Shown: piece after piece, positions 1 through 11,923 of the stretch
How positions within the stretch are numbered: position 1 is the stretch's first letter
How the letters are laid out: each line of letters begins with the position of its first letter
From: Sceloporus undulatus
Lineage: Eukaryota; Chordata; Lepidosauria; Squamata; Phrynosomatidae
Direction: 5' to 3'
Length of the DNA: 64,000 nucleotides
Assembly: GCF_019175285.1 (NCBI RefSeq)
Contig: NC_056523.1
Coordinates: 206,764,808 to 206,828,807 of the forward strand
The notes under the pieces: generated by a model
Database searches by the model: none
Told to the model about the DNA's origin: nothing
What the model saw: the letters and a program-made list of their open reading frames with translations, nothing else
Translations under genes and position numbers: made by a program

Positions 1-47
1 GCCTTAATTTGCTCTGAAAGTTGCTGATCTTCTATTTAAGGTAAAAT
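1..47. other. Contig-end overlap, reverse complement of 44339-44385
   Basis: All 47 bases are the exact reverse complement of the 47 bases immediately right of the 25-N gap at 44314-44338. This is the mark of two contig ends that should join with one of them turned round. Confidence 0.95.
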
Positions 48-137
48 TTACCCTAGCTGGTCAGAAAAGAGTGATTCCATTTATACTTAAGCAAAGCAGG
101 TCTTTCACAATAAATCTTCACACTGAGATTATTTTAA

Positions 138-211
138 TAATTCTAAGGTCCAAAACACACTGCAGAAATAATCCTGTTTGAGACCGCTTTAACTGCCTTG
201 GCTCAATGCTA
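138..211 (+). mobile_element. Half of a palindromic MITE
   Basis: The stretch with CACTGCAGAAATAATCC and CTTTAACTGCC...GGCTCAATGCT is one arm of the same palindromic repeat seen whole at 60541-60740 and, more diverged, at 42481-42652. It stops where the BovB sequence begins, so it was cut off by that insertion or by a rearrangement. Confidence 0.6.
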
Positions 212-212
212 G

Positions 213-1795
213 GGAATTTTTGGAAAGATAAGAAACAATGGATGACAGATGAAACACTAAATGCAATAAAAGAAAGAAGAAAAGCAAAAGCAAAGGGAGA
301 TAGGAACAAAGCCAGAAGTATGAACACAACTGTCCAACGTCTGAAAGCAGGGGTAAAGAGAAATACTATAATGACCAATGCAGAGAAAGAAGAAAACAAC
401 AAAAGGGGAAGAACAAGAGACCTCTACAAAAAAAAAATTGAGAAATTAAAGCCAAGTTCAAACCGAAGGCTGGGATGTTCTATGGAGAAAAAAAGAACAT
501 TATACTGAAACAAGAAGAACTAAAAAGACATTGGAGGCCATACACAGAAGAGTTATACAAAAGAGATGAGGAAAATAATGATATTTGTAATGAGGAGCCA
601 TATGAAGACGAATGTCAAATTCTAAAAAGTGAAGTGGAATCTGCAATAAAGGAAATGGGAAAAAATCACCAGGAACAGATGATATTCCCAATTGAACTGC
701 TGCAATGCCTACAGACAGATGCTACTTTAGTGCTAACTGAAATATTCCAACAAATACGGAAAATAAAGCAGAGGCCAACAGATTGGAAACACTTGAAATA
801 CATAGCAATCCACAACAAAAGAGATACAAAAGACTGCAGCAACTATGACAATAGCACTAATCTCACATGCAAACAAAATAATGCTCAACATTCTGCAGCA
901 TAGATTCCAACAATACATGGAGACAGAAATTCCAAAGGTACAAGCAGGATTTGGAAAAGGAAGTGGCACTAGGCACCACACTGCAAACATGTGATGGCTA
1001 ATGGAGTGCACCAAAGAATTCCAAAGAAGAATCAGCATGTGTTTCATAGACTACAGCAAAGCATTTGATTATCTAGATCACGAAAAGCTATGGAACGCAC
1101 TCAAAGACATGGATGTGCCACTACATCTGACAGTTCTGATGAGGAATCTGTACCAAGGAAGGACAAGAGACCACCATCAGAACAGAATTTGGGGAAACAG
1201 AATGGTTTCCAATAAGCAAAGGAGTCAGGCAAGGCTGCATCCTGTCATCTTACTTGTTTAATTTATATGCTGAAAACATCCTAAGAAAAGCAGAATTAGA
1301 ATCAGAAAAAGCAGGAGTTAATATAGCAGGAAGCAACATTAACAACCTAAGATATGAAGATGACACCATATTATTAGCAGAAGACATTCAGGAATTGGAA
1401 CAGTTAATAAGGAAGGTCAAAGATGAAAGTGCAAAGGCAAGTGTGATGTTGAACATAAAGAAAACAAAAATAATGACCACAGAAGAAATACACAAATTCG
1501 ATCTAGACAACGAGGAAATTTAAATAGTTAAAGAATTCCCATATCTAGGATCAAACACTGACCAGAATGGAGACTGCAGTCAAAAAATAAGAAGACTAAG
1601 AAAGGGAAGGGCAGCTATGAAAGAACTGGAAAAGGTACTGAAGAGCAAAGACATACAACGGAGCCCTAAAGTCAGAATCGCTCAGGCCACTGTATTCCCA
1701 ATTACCATGTACGGACGTGAGAGCTGGATAGTGAAGGAAGCAGACAGAAAGAAAATCAACTCATTTGAAATGTGGTGCTGGAGAAGAGTACAGCT
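213..1795 (+). mobile_element. BovB/RTE LINE, internal ORF2 fragment
   Basis: Several open pieces read in order as an RTE-clade (BovB) reverse transcriptase: ERRKAKAKGDRNKAR, RHWRPYTEELYKRD, IDYSKAFDYLDHEKLW, LFNLYAENILRKAELE, NNLRYEDDTILLAED, and MYGRESWIVKEADRKKI plus MWCWRR. The catalytic motif is YEDD where active copies have YADD. The pieces fall in different frames with stops, so this is a dead copy, truncated at both the endonuclease and 3' ends. BovB is known for horizontal spread among squamates and ruminants. Confidence 0.85.
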
Positions 1796-2315
1796 GGCCC
1801 TCCGTTTTTGTGGAGGAACACTCTTGTTCAAAAATACAATTAAAAAGATAAAAAACTATTAAAAACAGTTCAGTTAAAATGATACAGTATCTCTAGCCCA
1901 TTCTTTAAGAATAGGTAGACTCATAACAACCTGCCCACATTCTGAGAATCATATCAGAAGGCCTTACCTTTTGTGTAAATCTATAATATCCACTTGACTG
2001 ATGAGTATAAAGCATAGGTACCTCTTAGATAATATCCCCTTAGTTGTAAGCGCTATAAAAATCTCAACATTACAGACCAACCGAACCTACTTTGTTCTAT
2101 ACTATACTTTACTTTGTTCAATAAGTATTACTGATCTTGGGTTCTGAACTATTACTGATAGCTTCTTACACTGTTTTCATGATTTTGAAATGTTACAGTA
2201 CATTGCCTTATGCCTAAAATTGTCCTAGTAAAAGAAAAGCCAGAACTAGATAATGTTGCTCATGCCAACAGAGATGCACATGATATAACAGGAGCTTGTT
2301 AGAGACTGACCTCAT
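1796..2315. other. PTBP3: Intron 8, no recognisable feature
   Basis: AT-rich intronic sequence. A few bases near 1795-1820 look like the end of a Tigger-like repeat, too short to call. Confidence 0.4.
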
Positions 2316-2520
2316 TCTTTGCTCATGATTGTTGATAAGTGCGATCAAGTTGACTTTGACTTACAGTAACTCTATAAATCAGAGACCTCCAAGAAACTCT
2401 GTCATCAACAGCCCTTCTCAGGTCTTGCAAGCTCAGGGCTGTGGCTTTCTTCACTGAATCTATCCATCTGGAATGATGTCTTCCTCTTTTCCTACTACCT
2501 TCTACCTTATCAAGCAATTA
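2316..2520 (-). mobile_element. BovB/RTE 3' end fragment
   Basis: On the minus strand it reads DKVEGSRKRGRHHSRWIDSV and SLQDLRRAVDDRVSWRSL, the C-terminal tail of BovB ORF2, then runs into the BovB 3' end also found in Sauria SINEs. It is a 5'-truncated copy separate from the one at 213-1795. Confidence 0.75.
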
Positions 2521-2935
2521 TTGTCATTTCTAGGGAGCCATGTATTCTCATGAATATGTCTGAAGTACAATAGTCTCAGTTTACTCATCTTTGCTTCTAG
2601 GGAGAGTTCAAGCTTGATTTAATCCAGGACCCATTTATTTTCTTTTTAGCATTCCACAGAATCCACAGAACTCTTCTTATGATACTTGTTTTCCTAATTC
2701 ATCATTTTTATGCTTTTACTTAAACATTAGCATGGCTTTTAATTTTTTAAAATTTCAAACCAGCTATCAACAGTAATATTTATTTGCTAATAAGTATTTT
2801 TCAAAGCCATTTCTCCAAAGTGATGGGGTATAAAACCTGTAACTTAATTCATCATTTTGAAAATATTAAACAGCCTAATGCTGAAAGACAAAAGCTATTT
2901 GTTCCATCCTCTTCTTATAAAGGAATCACTCTTAC

Positions 2936-3110
2936 CAAAAGCAGTAGCCATAGTAGGATCAAGGGAAGGCTGCCCGTCACCTGAAGGCAGGTCCATGCGT
3001 GTAAAATCTCTGCTTTTATCGTTGTTATATTTTACATTAAGGCTTGTTAGTTTGGAGAAATCAATGCGAAGAGTACAACAAGCATTGTAGATGTTTTGAC
3101 CATCAAGAGT
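2936..3110 (-). CDS. PTBP3: PTBP3 exon 8 (end of RRM2)
   Basis: The 175-nt exon has acceptor cctgtag and donor gtaaga. It encodes [20 protein letters not shown], then [18 protein letters not shown] and the linker ending PTMATAF, plus the first base of a Gly codon (phase 1). This is the last PTBP3 exon on the inverted contig. Its phase matches exon 9 at 46871. Confidence 0.95.
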
Positions 3111-4098
3111 CTACAGGAAGGCAGAAAAGTTTATTAAATTTATTACATTGTTTAACCAAGTTTTATGATTATCTAAAAGCCAACTGTTGTATCAATCCTG
3201 AACATCCAAGATAGCTAGCTCATGTCTTTAGTTATTCATTTTCTAAGCCTTCCACCTAATATAGACTGTAATTTTAAGGAACTATATCAGTCATTGTCTA
3301 CAAGTACTACATTCCTTGAGTGTTGAGAGAGGATGTATATACTTCCAAATATATAAATTGTATTTGTTTTGTGCTCTGCACTGGCCATGCTTACAATACT
3401 AATTTATTGTTGTTCCTTTTAAGAGCATTTAGTTGCAACCAGAGTGAACTGATGTCCTCCTTTTCCAGGATGTTCTCAATTTCGAGCATGACTAAGCATG
3501 AATTTATATTTGTATGAGTGCTTTTAGCTTTTATTTGATCATAATGAATTTAAGCAATGCATTTTTTTTATCATATCCTACAAGTTATTGTGCCTTGTCC
3601 TCTTCTACGGTTTCCACTGTAAGTCTGAAACAGCCAAACCTATCTGAAACTTGGCATGGATAATTGGGAATTATTTTTTCATTCATTTCAGTAAATTACA
3701 CCTGCCTACAGCCTGCAGTACCAACTTCAACCGTAAGATGGAAGTGCGTAACTTTGTCTAGTGACAATGACAGATATAGACCCAGGTCATTAATTTCTCT
3801 ATAGGGCCTACAGCAGCTCCATGTCATAATTTTTCCTCTGTAGGATCCTCAAACTCTTCTGAAAGTTGAGAGAGAGAAAGAATATGAAAGTAATGCTGCC
3901 TGGTAAGGGGTGGTAGTGGTGAGCAGGGAGAAAGACTGAATCAGTACTGCAGTAAAGGGGGAAAAGGGGTGTGTGAATAAGAACAGCAGAAGGAAAAAGG
4001 GAGGGGGGAGAGAAAGAGAATGCACTGGGGTAGGAGGGAGGTTCAGGAGTTTTTAAACCTTGGGAAGATTTACACCAGATTCATTACAATTTACTTAC
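3111..4098. other. PTBP3: Intron 7, no recognisable gene
   Basis: AT-rich intron. A purine-rich stretch of GA and GGA runs lies at about 3860-4040. Nothing else stands out. Confidence 0.4.
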
Positions 4099-4209
4099 CA
4101 GTCTGGCATAATGTGCATTCAATGGATCAGCATACTGAAGCAAGGCCTGAAACTGATTGTTCTTTGTGAAAGTGATGATCTTCAAAACTGTCCCAAACTT
4201 GGAGAAGAT
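4099..4209 (-). CDS. PTBP3: PTBP3 exon 7 (RRM2 core)
   Basis: The 111-nt exon (37 codons, phase 0) has acceptor tggcttag and donor gtaagt. It encodes [20 protein letters not shown] and [17 protein letters not shown], the conserved RRM2 core with the RNP1 strand. It matches PTBP family proteins almost residue for residue. Confidence 0.95.
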
Positions 4210-4539
4210 CTAAGCCAAAATGTACACAGTCAATTCATACCGCAACGCTTTCTAGGAAAGTTGAAGATAAAAACTGCCTGGATATGCCAAATAATCAGTG
4301 CTAACTTTCTGAATTTAGGGTGTCACTATTTTGCTAAGAATATTCCATCTCTATATTGCCTCAAAATCATTAAGTATAAATGTTCTCTTAATGAAAACCT
4401 ACCTGTATTTTAACTACTAAGCAGTTAAGACTGTCCAGTTATGTTACTAACAGTAAGAAAAATGGAACAAATTTCACCTAACCATTAAGTCTTTATTATA
4501 AGTAATGAATGTTTAATTCTGTTCATTCTGGACCTTTCA

Positions 4540-4672
4540 ATTATTTTGCTACCACTGGAGGTGAAATCCTTCTGGACTGCCTGACTAGCACATCCAGCAC
4601 CGGCTAACACCCAGTGCTGGAAAAAATTTTAGTTGAGGCTCTCGGCCTCGAAAAGGTTTGCCATCACTGGGG
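4540..4672. mobile_element. Possible hAT-type remnant
   Basis: Right side ends in GGTTTGCCATCACTG, a typical end of reptile hAT elements. The left side starts CCACTGGAGG. No clear target duplication was found. Confidence 0.3.
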
Positions 4673-4679
4673 CATCTAC

Positions 4680-5030
4680 ATGAAGTTACTGGGAGAAAGA
4701 ATGCTACAGCATCACAAATATATGTACAACACACAGCTGTACCTGTGCTTTTTACCTACTAATTCCAAATATGCTCTGTAACTCCTGAATAGATGACTGG
4801 AAATAGTTTCAAGATGGATAAAGTCAAACCAAGATGAAGCTTAATCCAGATGAGACATGTATTTTAGATGGGAAAATCTGCTGATCTGGACAGAGAGATT
4901 CAACCAGTATTGAACAGGAATCCACTTGCCTTTGGAGCTTGGTGTTCCCTCTATAGGACTCACTGCTGCCTATATGGAAGCACAGGTAGTACCAGTAGCC
5001 AGCAGTACTTTTTACCAACTTGCATATGAA
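4680..5030 (+). mobile_element. L2 LINE fragment
   Basis: Broken reading resembles the L2 reverse transcriptase after the active site: TQLYLCF, LNR, then a segment like WM..NKLKLNPDKTE. Too decayed for exact borders. Beyond it, 5070-5270 is GC-rich with a G-run, probably another old repeat. Confidence 0.45.
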
Positions 5031-5377
5031 TTACCACTCTGACTAGGGAAAGTCACATGGGATTCAATTATGCATGTTCTAGTAAGTGGTGTCACCAGAC
5101 TTGGGGGGGGGGGCTGTCAAGGGGAGGGCAGTGACAGCAGCCTACCTCCCAATGCCTGCTCCCCCTCCCGTTGCTTGCCCCTCATGGCTTTATTGCTGGC
5201 CCAGCTTCATACCCAGGGAAGAAGCCAGGCCAGTGACAAATCCACGAGGGTCATACCTGTACTCATATTTCTTGCGAAGAAAGAATAAGAAATAAGGAAC
5301 TGGTACCTTATCTGATATCTTGCCCTAAACACAACATGGGGAGAAAAAAATCCAAATCTTTGCTTGTGCTTCCTTAC

Positions 5378-5542
5378 CTGAAATAGCACTTCTAGAGTTA
5401 CAGGATAGAAGAGATTTTCAACTATAATTCGAAGAACAGAACTCTGACCAGGAGCCAATCCACCCTCAGTCGCTGGAACACCTGTAAGGGCTAAGCCTCC
5501 AGACTGAACAGCATTTACGGCTTGCAACGCAGCTTGAGCTCT
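5378..5542 (-). CDS. PTBP3: PTBP3 exon 6 (linker and start of RRM2)
   Basis: The 165-nt exon (55 codons, phase 0) has acceptor ctcttag and donor gtaagg. It encodes RAQAALQAVNAVQSGGLAL, a short variable linker, and the start of RRM2: VLRIIVENLFYPVTLEVLFQ. Position 199 is Phe (LFQ) where the family usually has His (LHQ), a change that may be real or a base error. Confidence 0.95.
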
Positions 5543-7219
5543 CTAAGAGAAGAGAGAGAACAAAATAGCAGAATGGAAACTTATGTATTATGTACATCAC
5601 TGTAACATATATAGCATACAAATTACATAGTGACCTAAATCCTACAGAAATCAGTACAATTTTAAAATCTTACACTTCCTTTTAATAATACTTCATTTAG
5701 GTACTAGTGAAGGCTAAAATGTTTCATTCTCCTCCATTTCTGCTTAATAGAAATATGCATTTTAATAGATTCCCAACATTTTGGAGAAATTCTGCAGTTA
5801 ATTTTTGTTCTAAGTCCCCAAATCAATATTTTCTTTTGACAACAGCCAAATGGATCACGTTCCTTCAGATAACTATGCAACTACATGGCAACACCAATGG
5901 TCCCATCTGAACCATGACCGGGAACATGAACATGGTCTGTATATTAATTTGTTAATCTGTCACTTACTAAACACATTGACCTATTTCCCCTTTTTCATAC
6001 TAACCCACAAATTCCATCTTGGCAGTGCAAAAGGCCCAGAAGCATTCTTTGTCAAAGCTCAGAGGAAGCCAATATCAGATGTACACAGAGCTCAATATTT
6101 CCTTGAAGATTAAACTAATGTCAAACTGCTCCACAACTCCTATGTTCACTTGAACAGATGGGAACAGTATGATCCTTGGCTATGGATACAACTTTAAATT
6201 TAGTATAGGCATTCAAGTTTCTATGTAATTGGAGCAAGATGGCTTTGGGCAATTTTTAAAATTATGTTGCACCTTAGCCCCTAAAAAAATAGAGCCTCCT
6301 TGGTATAACATGTATGCTGACTACTCAAGTCACAACAGCAGTTTTAGTTCACTTTAGAACCTGATCTAAAGTTGGGATGGGCAGCTGTGTGGGGTTCAGG
6401 GGCAAATTTCTCCTCAGACCTGCACAATGGACTACATTTTTGTCTGCTCAAAATAACAGTAGGAAGTAACTATATGTCACTTCCTGTTACCACTTTGAGA
6501 AGTGCAGAGAAAAATGGTGGTATTTGGGGGAAGTACAGGGTTCTGGGAAGCTTGTGGGGGTATCTGTAAGTGTTTTCAGAGGTTTTCTGAATGATTTGGG
6601 GGTGCATTTTTTTGAAAGGAAGGTTGAGTAGTGTTTAGCCTCACCATTTCAAAGCAGAGAGAGCTAACAGGCAGCACAAAATTATTTTCATTACTAAGAA
6701 GTTGGACATTTTAAGCGGGGGTTAGATATAGTATTGTACAAAGTGTATGTAGTGTATATTGACGATCTTTTAATCATGTAAGCTGCTTTGATTGCTAATG
6801 TAGCAGAAAAGCAGGGTATAAATACAAGTTTGTTTATTTATTTATTTAGTACCGTATTTTTTATTTTTTTAATTTTAATTTTTATTGAAACCTCCACTAA
6901 ATGTATAATATCTGATCTATTCAACCCTCAACTTTTTCTTATTCTGGAAAAGGATGGGCAAATGGTAGATCCATCAGCAAATACTGTGACTTACCAGTTT
7001 ACTTAAACCATAATCTTTTCCGAAGATTAATGAAAACTATGTTTTGCCACTGATCTAATTCATCAAGACATCTGTATTTTAAAACATCCTTTCCAACCAG
7101 ACACTCCCAATGGTGTGTTGGGACAATAACTTGAAAATGAGATGTTACTGAAAAATCTTTTTTTATACGTTAACTGTTTTAAAAAATGTCACCTTTCCCC
7201 TCAAAAGTAGTATACTTAC
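5543..7219. other. PTBP3: Intron 5, with an L2-type 3' tail
   Basis: Mostly plain AT-rich sequence. At about 6740-6860 it contains AAGCAGGGTATAAATACAAG followed by TTTATTTATTTA, the 3' tail of an L2-type element on the plus strand. I see nothing else. Confidence 0.45.
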
Positions 7220-7366
7220 AGCCTGATTGGGTAGATTGTCAGTCTTAAGTTCTCTGTGATTGGAATACTGAATATAAACAGGCTGACTGCGGAGGTGTGG
7301 AGTAACAGGAGTGTAGTAGTTCACCATAGTAACAGCAGCTTCTTCTGAAGCCATTTCTAGGAAAGC
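7220..7366 (-). CDS. PTBP3: PTBP3 exon 5 (second part of RRM1)
   Basis: The 147-nt exon (49 codons, phase 0 both ends) has acceptor attgtag and donor gtaagt. It encodes [20 protein letters not shown] through the segment [26 protein letters not shown] carries the RNP1 strand of RRM1. The ATG at 7352-7354 starts the peptide MASEEAA and could serve the shortest isoform, which would lack most of RRM1. Confidence 0.95.
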
Positions 7367-7663
7367 CTACAATTAACACAAATAGAATAATTTTTTGTAA
7401 ATAAACCCATTTTTGCTCTTTAAAAACACCTTAAAAACCATGGTGTAATTTGTTATTTTTTGTCAGTTCAACCCTTTACATAAATATGATTTTGTATTTT
7501 TTCATTTTCTATTACAGTACTCATATTTTATTCTGCACGAAGTATTTCATATTTGTATAGTGTGAACACAGAATAATTGTGCAACACATGAAATCCCTGA
7601 AGATAGGATTCTGCTATGCCAAGTACATGGCTTCCTTTCAGATGCTGATGCATTATCTTACAG

Positions 7664-8115
7664 CAGTGACTCCTGAATTGGCAGTGCCACCATGGTGAGG
7701 GAAAAGGGGGGCAACAGGGGGCAGTGAAGAAAATGGGGACATCAGTAGGATCTTCAGTCAAAGTATTGGCACACATGAAAGACAAGGGGCAAACTGCAGC
7801 CTTTAGGATCACAGTGAGGATGAAGGTTGCATGAAACATCTGTTTTCAGGGTCCCTTGAACCTACTGTGCAGCCTTGTTGGTTGCAAAGGCTGGCATAGG
7901 TGAGAGAGAGGCTTCTCTGTTGCTGCTGAACCAGCTGTTTGGTTGCTGCTTCCAGGGTGACTAGATAAAAGGGAGCAACAACTGAAATTGGTTGCTTTGA
8001 ATTTGCAGTAAAAGAGTAGACCTAATAGCAAGAAATAGTTGTTTGGGGGAGGAGCATGCTAAGTTGGCTGCCTAAGAAGAAAGGGGGTGGAACCCAATGA
8101 AGTTTGGGATCACCG
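7664..8115. mobile_element. Non-autonomous hAT element
   Basis: Begins CAGTGACTCCTGAATTGG and ends TTTGGGATCACCG, degenerate hAT-type inverted ends (CAGTGGTTCCCAAACT class). The flanks tcttacag and ccttagag match at 6 of 8 bases, as expected for an old 8-bp target duplication. No transposase ORF is visible. Confidence 0.55.
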
Positions 8116-8189
8116 CCTTAGAGAGCATGGTGATCCAAGGACCAGTGCCAGTCCACAAGCCACTGGCTGCTAATCCCTGCCAATTTTTC

Positions 8190-10092
8190 AGCAGAATAAT
8201 AGAATCAGAGTTAGAAGAGACCAAAAGGGCCATCCAGTCCAACCCCCTGCCAAGAAGGAACTCAAAATCAAAGCACCCCTGACAAATGGTCATCCAGCCT
8301 CTGTTTAAAAACCTCCAAAGACGGAGACTCCAAGAGAGTGTGTTCCACTGACCAACGGCTCTTAATGTCAGGAAGTTCCTCCTAATGTTGAGGTGGAATC
8401 TCTTTTCCAGTAGTTTGAATCCACTGCTCCTGGTCCTATTCTCTGGAGCCGCAGAAAACAAGCTTACTCCATTCTCAATATGGCACCCCTTCAAGTATTT
8501 AAACAAGTATATCATATCACCTCTAAACCTTCTCTTCCCCAGGTTAAACATACATAAGCTCCCTAAGTGTCTCCTCACAGAGCATGGTTTCTAAGCCTTT
8601 CACCATCTTGGTTGCCCTCTTTTGGACATGCTCCAGCTTCTCTATATCTCTTTTGAAATTGTGGTGCCCAGAACTGGACACAGTGTTCCAGGTAAGGTCT
8701 GACCAAAGCAGAATAGAGTGGTACTATAACTTCCCTTGATCTAGTCACTATATTTCTATTGATCCATCCTAAAATTGCATTGGCCTTTTTAGCTGCTGCA
8801 TCACACTGACTCATGTTCAACTTGTGATCTATTAGGACATCTAGATCCCTTTCACATGGAGTCTTCTAATGCCAGATGTCCCACATCCTATATCTATGCA
8901 TTTCATTTTTTCTGCCTAAGTGCAGTACCATACATTTCTCCCTGTTGAAATTCATTTTGTTATTTTTTACTGAGCTTTCTAATCCATTAAGGTCATTTTG
9001 AATTTTGATCTTCTCCTCTGGCGCATTAGCTACTCCTTCTAATTTGGTGTCATATAAATTTGATAAGCATGCCCTCTATTCTTTCATCTAAGTGTTGAAT
9101 AGCACAGGGCCCAAGACAAAACTCTGTGGCACCCCTCTCGTCACTTCTCTCCAGGATGAAGAGGAGGCATTGTTGAGCACCCTTTGGGTTCGGCGGGTAA
9201 ACCAATTACAAATCCACCTAACATTTGCATTGTCTAGCCCACATTTTACTAGATTGTTTGCAAGAATATCATGGGGGACCTTGTCAAAGGCCTTACTGAA
9301 ATCAAGGTATGCTACATCCACAACATTCTCTTCATCTACCAAGCTGGTAATTTAGATGGATGGATGGATGGATGGGTGGATAGATGGATGGGTGGATAGA
9401 TGGATAGATAGATCAGATTAGTCTGGCATGACTTGTTTTTGAGAAACCCATGTTGACTTTTTGTGATTGTGGCGTTCCCTTCTAAATGTATACTGACTCT
9501 TTGTTTAATTATCAGCTCTAGAGTGTATCCTGGTACTGATGTCAGATGAACTGTGAGGTAATTGTTGGGATCCTCCTCCCTCCCTTTTTTTTTTTTTTTT
9601 TTTGAAGACGGGGACATCACTTGCCTGTCTTCTGGGACTCCTTTTCTCCAGGAGTTCTCAAAGATGATTGATAGTGGCTCTGAGATAACATTGGCCAGTT
9701 CTTTGAATACCCTTGGATGTAGTTCATACACCTTGGATTTAAGTCTCATTTTGGAGATATAAATTCATTTAAAACAACTAAGTATTCCTGTACTACCTCT
9801 TTACTTATTCTGTGCTGCATTTCCCATATTGTGCCCTAAGCTCGATTTTCCTCAGGTTGAGAGCCCTTTTCCTTTTGTGAGAAGACTGAGGCAAAGATGG
9901 TGTTGAGTAGTTGCCTTTTCTCTGTCCACTGTTAGCATTTCACCATCTTCTTCGCACAATGGCCCTACCATTTCCTTCTTCTTCCTTTTATTGCAGACCT
10001 AACAAAAAATAGCCCTTTTAATTGTTTTTAACTTCTCTAGTAATCCTGAGTTCATTCTGTGCTTTAGCTTTTCTGACTTTCCCCAACTGGAT
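8190..10092 (-). mobile_element. CR1 LINE, 5'-truncated
   Basis: Minus-strand pieces in order: [112 protein letters not shown], and GDMIYLFKYLKGCH. These are CR1 reverse transcriptase and C-terminal motifs. The 3' end near 8190 carries the usual CR1 tail (TTGGACTGGATGGCCCTTTT on the minus strand). The copy is interrupted by stops, a GGAT microsatellite at 9355-9413 and an A-run on the minus strand at about 9586-9603. Confidence 0.9.
9355..9413. repeat. (GGAT)n microsatellite inside CR1
   Basis: About 14 imperfect tetranucleotide units (ggat, gata, gggt) within the CR1 ORF. Confidence 0.9.
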
Positions 10093-10224
10093 CAAATAAC
10101 ATGGTGCCAGTCCTTGGCATTCTAGGAAAAAAATAATTACTGGTTCTACCACATCAGATAACTTGGAAAGCATCACCTCACAAAATAAGATAAGTGTACA
10201 TGTATGATAGAGTCTAAATACCCT

Positions 10225-10505
10225 ACAGGTGCCAGCTTTTATCTGATTTTGAAAGCTAGGCAGGGTCAGCCCTGGTTAGTACCAGATGATTCAAAAAAGA
10301 ATGGTGCAAACAGAATAAGAACAGCTTTTGCACCATTCTTTCTGAATTACCCTGTCTTTGGATAGGAGACTGCCAGTGTATACAAGGTGTGGTGTAGACT
10401 ATATTTAAGAGAAAGCAACTGGAAGAACCACCTCTGAGTATTCCTTGCCTAAGAAAACCCTGTGAAACTGATGGATTGCCAGCAGGAAACTTGAAGGGAT
10501 GTGTG
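10225..10505 (+). mobile_element. 5S-rRNA-derived SINE, interrupted
   Basis: Segments ATCTGATTTTGAAAGCTAGG, CAGGGTCAGCCCTGGTTAGT and GGATAGGAGACTGCCAG follow the 5S rRNA gene in order, including its internal promoter boxes. The rest resembles the 3' part shared by lizard SINEs (AAGAAAACCCTGTGAAACTG...GGATTGCCA). 5S-derived SINEs are known in squamates. A 60-75 bp hairpin insertion splits it between TTAGTACC and TTTGGATAGG. Confidence 0.8.
10283..10350. repeat. Small hairpin insertion in the 5S SINE
   Basis: Arms AAAGAATGGTGCAAA (10296-10310) and TTTGCACCATTCTTT (10327-10341) are perfect 15-bp inverted repeats around a 16-nt loop. Flanks ttagtacc and gaattacc match at 5 of 8 bases, weak support for an 8-bp target duplication. 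It looks like a minute DNA-transposon derivative. Confidence 0.6.
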
Positions 10506-11062
10506 ATCCAGATCGGTTTGCAGGTTTCCCTTTAACTGTTCCTTGCAAATTTTATAACAATATTAAGTAATATTAAACCTAGAAAAGGACATTAAGGAAA
10601 CTAATGTAAGGATTTTTTTAAAAAACAACAACACACTAAATAATTTTAAATGCCTAGAATTTAGATTCCAAACAGTAAATTATAGGAGTGGGCAGAAAAT
10701 AGATTAGGGTATACTGGTACATTTTTGGTAATCTGCCATAAATTCCATTCTTTCCTTCATTTTGTGCAACAGAAGAAGAGGTCAAAAGTTTTCACTTTGA
10801 TATTAAACCAGTCACAGTTTCCTATGATGCCTCCCCATTTGAAGGCTGGTTAAGGATTGGGAACTAATCCAGTTTTGGCTCAGAAATGAAATGAGTAACT
10901 TCTAGTTTCAAGGGAAGTTATTTGACTTATATCCCAAACCAATGGGAGCCATGGAGGCAGGGAGGAACAACCCATCTAACCGTTTTACCAAGTATGAGAC
11001 AAATTCATCATGTACTAAATAAATTAAATTTTCTTGGAGCTTGGAGTAAAACATGTACATAC

Positions 11063-11232
11063 CTGGCTTTTCCCCTTCAACATCAAGAGATTGGTTACTC
11101 TGCCAAAAGGTAGACCTAGACCAATTACTTCTGCTTCAGTAACATCATTTGGAATCTTACGAAGATGAAGAACTCGTGAAGGTGAGCAGGGTGATCTGTC
11201 TCCTTTAAATTTCTTGTTGTCATTCCCATTAG
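11063..11232 (-). CDS. PTBP3: PTBP3 exon 4 (first part of RRM1)
   Basis: The 170-nt exon has acceptor ccttttag and donor gtatgt, and completes the Ala codon from exon 3. It encodes [19 protein letters not shown], then the first strand (RNP2) of RRM1, VLHLRKIP, through [18 protein letters not shown]. Residues are about 40-96 of the protein. The KKFKG basic cluster forms the second part of the NLS. Confidence 0.95.
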
Positions 11233-11667
11233 CTAAAAGGTAAAGAAATGGTTTAGCATAAATATATCCTTTAGCAAAAGCTGCACTGAGCAGACTGCAA
11301 AATGTCAACTGCATACAAAAAGCAATACTAAGCTATTTCATTTGCTTATTATGGTGTTTGTTGTGTTATCTCCAGCTCTAGTGTATTCAAAACGCCATGG
11401 AATTTATAATAGGTTCTAAACTAAGTTAGCCTGTAAGGTTGATTCCAATTCAAGCATCTAAGAGTTTTCTTTTGGCTTGCAAGTCATTCATAGGAGGTCA
11501 CAGTTATTGAGTTAATAGCAACAAGTAGGGATATGACAGCTGAACCAGCTATTACTTGCGGGTTTTTCCCCACAGAGAAATCTGAAAGCATACGAATCAA
11601 CAACTGACTTCTTAGATTGTCAGCTATAAGAGTAACTAAAAGCCATTAACTTTAGGAAAAAAATATA

Positions 11668-11921
11668 CAGTGGTGCCTCGGGTTACGAAATTAATTCGTT
11701 CCGTGGCACCGTTCGTAACCCGAAAAGCCTTCGTAAGCCGAATTGCCATAGGCGCTAATGGAGAAAAGCCGCGATTCCGTGCGAAAAAGCCGAAAAAAGC
11801 ACCAAAAGTTTTTTCGTAACCCGAAAAAACATTCGTAACCCGGAACAATGTTTTCCTATGGGATTTTTTCGTATCCCGAAAATTTCGTAACCTGGGTATT
11901 TCGTATCCCGAGGTACCACTG
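11668..11921. mobile_element. Tigger/pogo-like MITE, copy 1 (GGGTTACGAAA family)
   Basis: A 254-bp element with inverted ends CAGTGGTGCCTCGGGTTACG and, reversed, CAGTGGTACCTCGGGATACG, flanked by TA on both sides. The inside repeats the motif cgtaacccg on both strands and is CpG-rich against the AT-rich intron. No ORF; non-autonomous. Confidence 0.85.
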
Positions 11922-11923
11922 TA

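Noticed and set aside
10225-10505. A genuine 5S rRNA gene
   Set aside because: Only the inner part matches, with many changes and an insertion, and it continues into a SINE tail.
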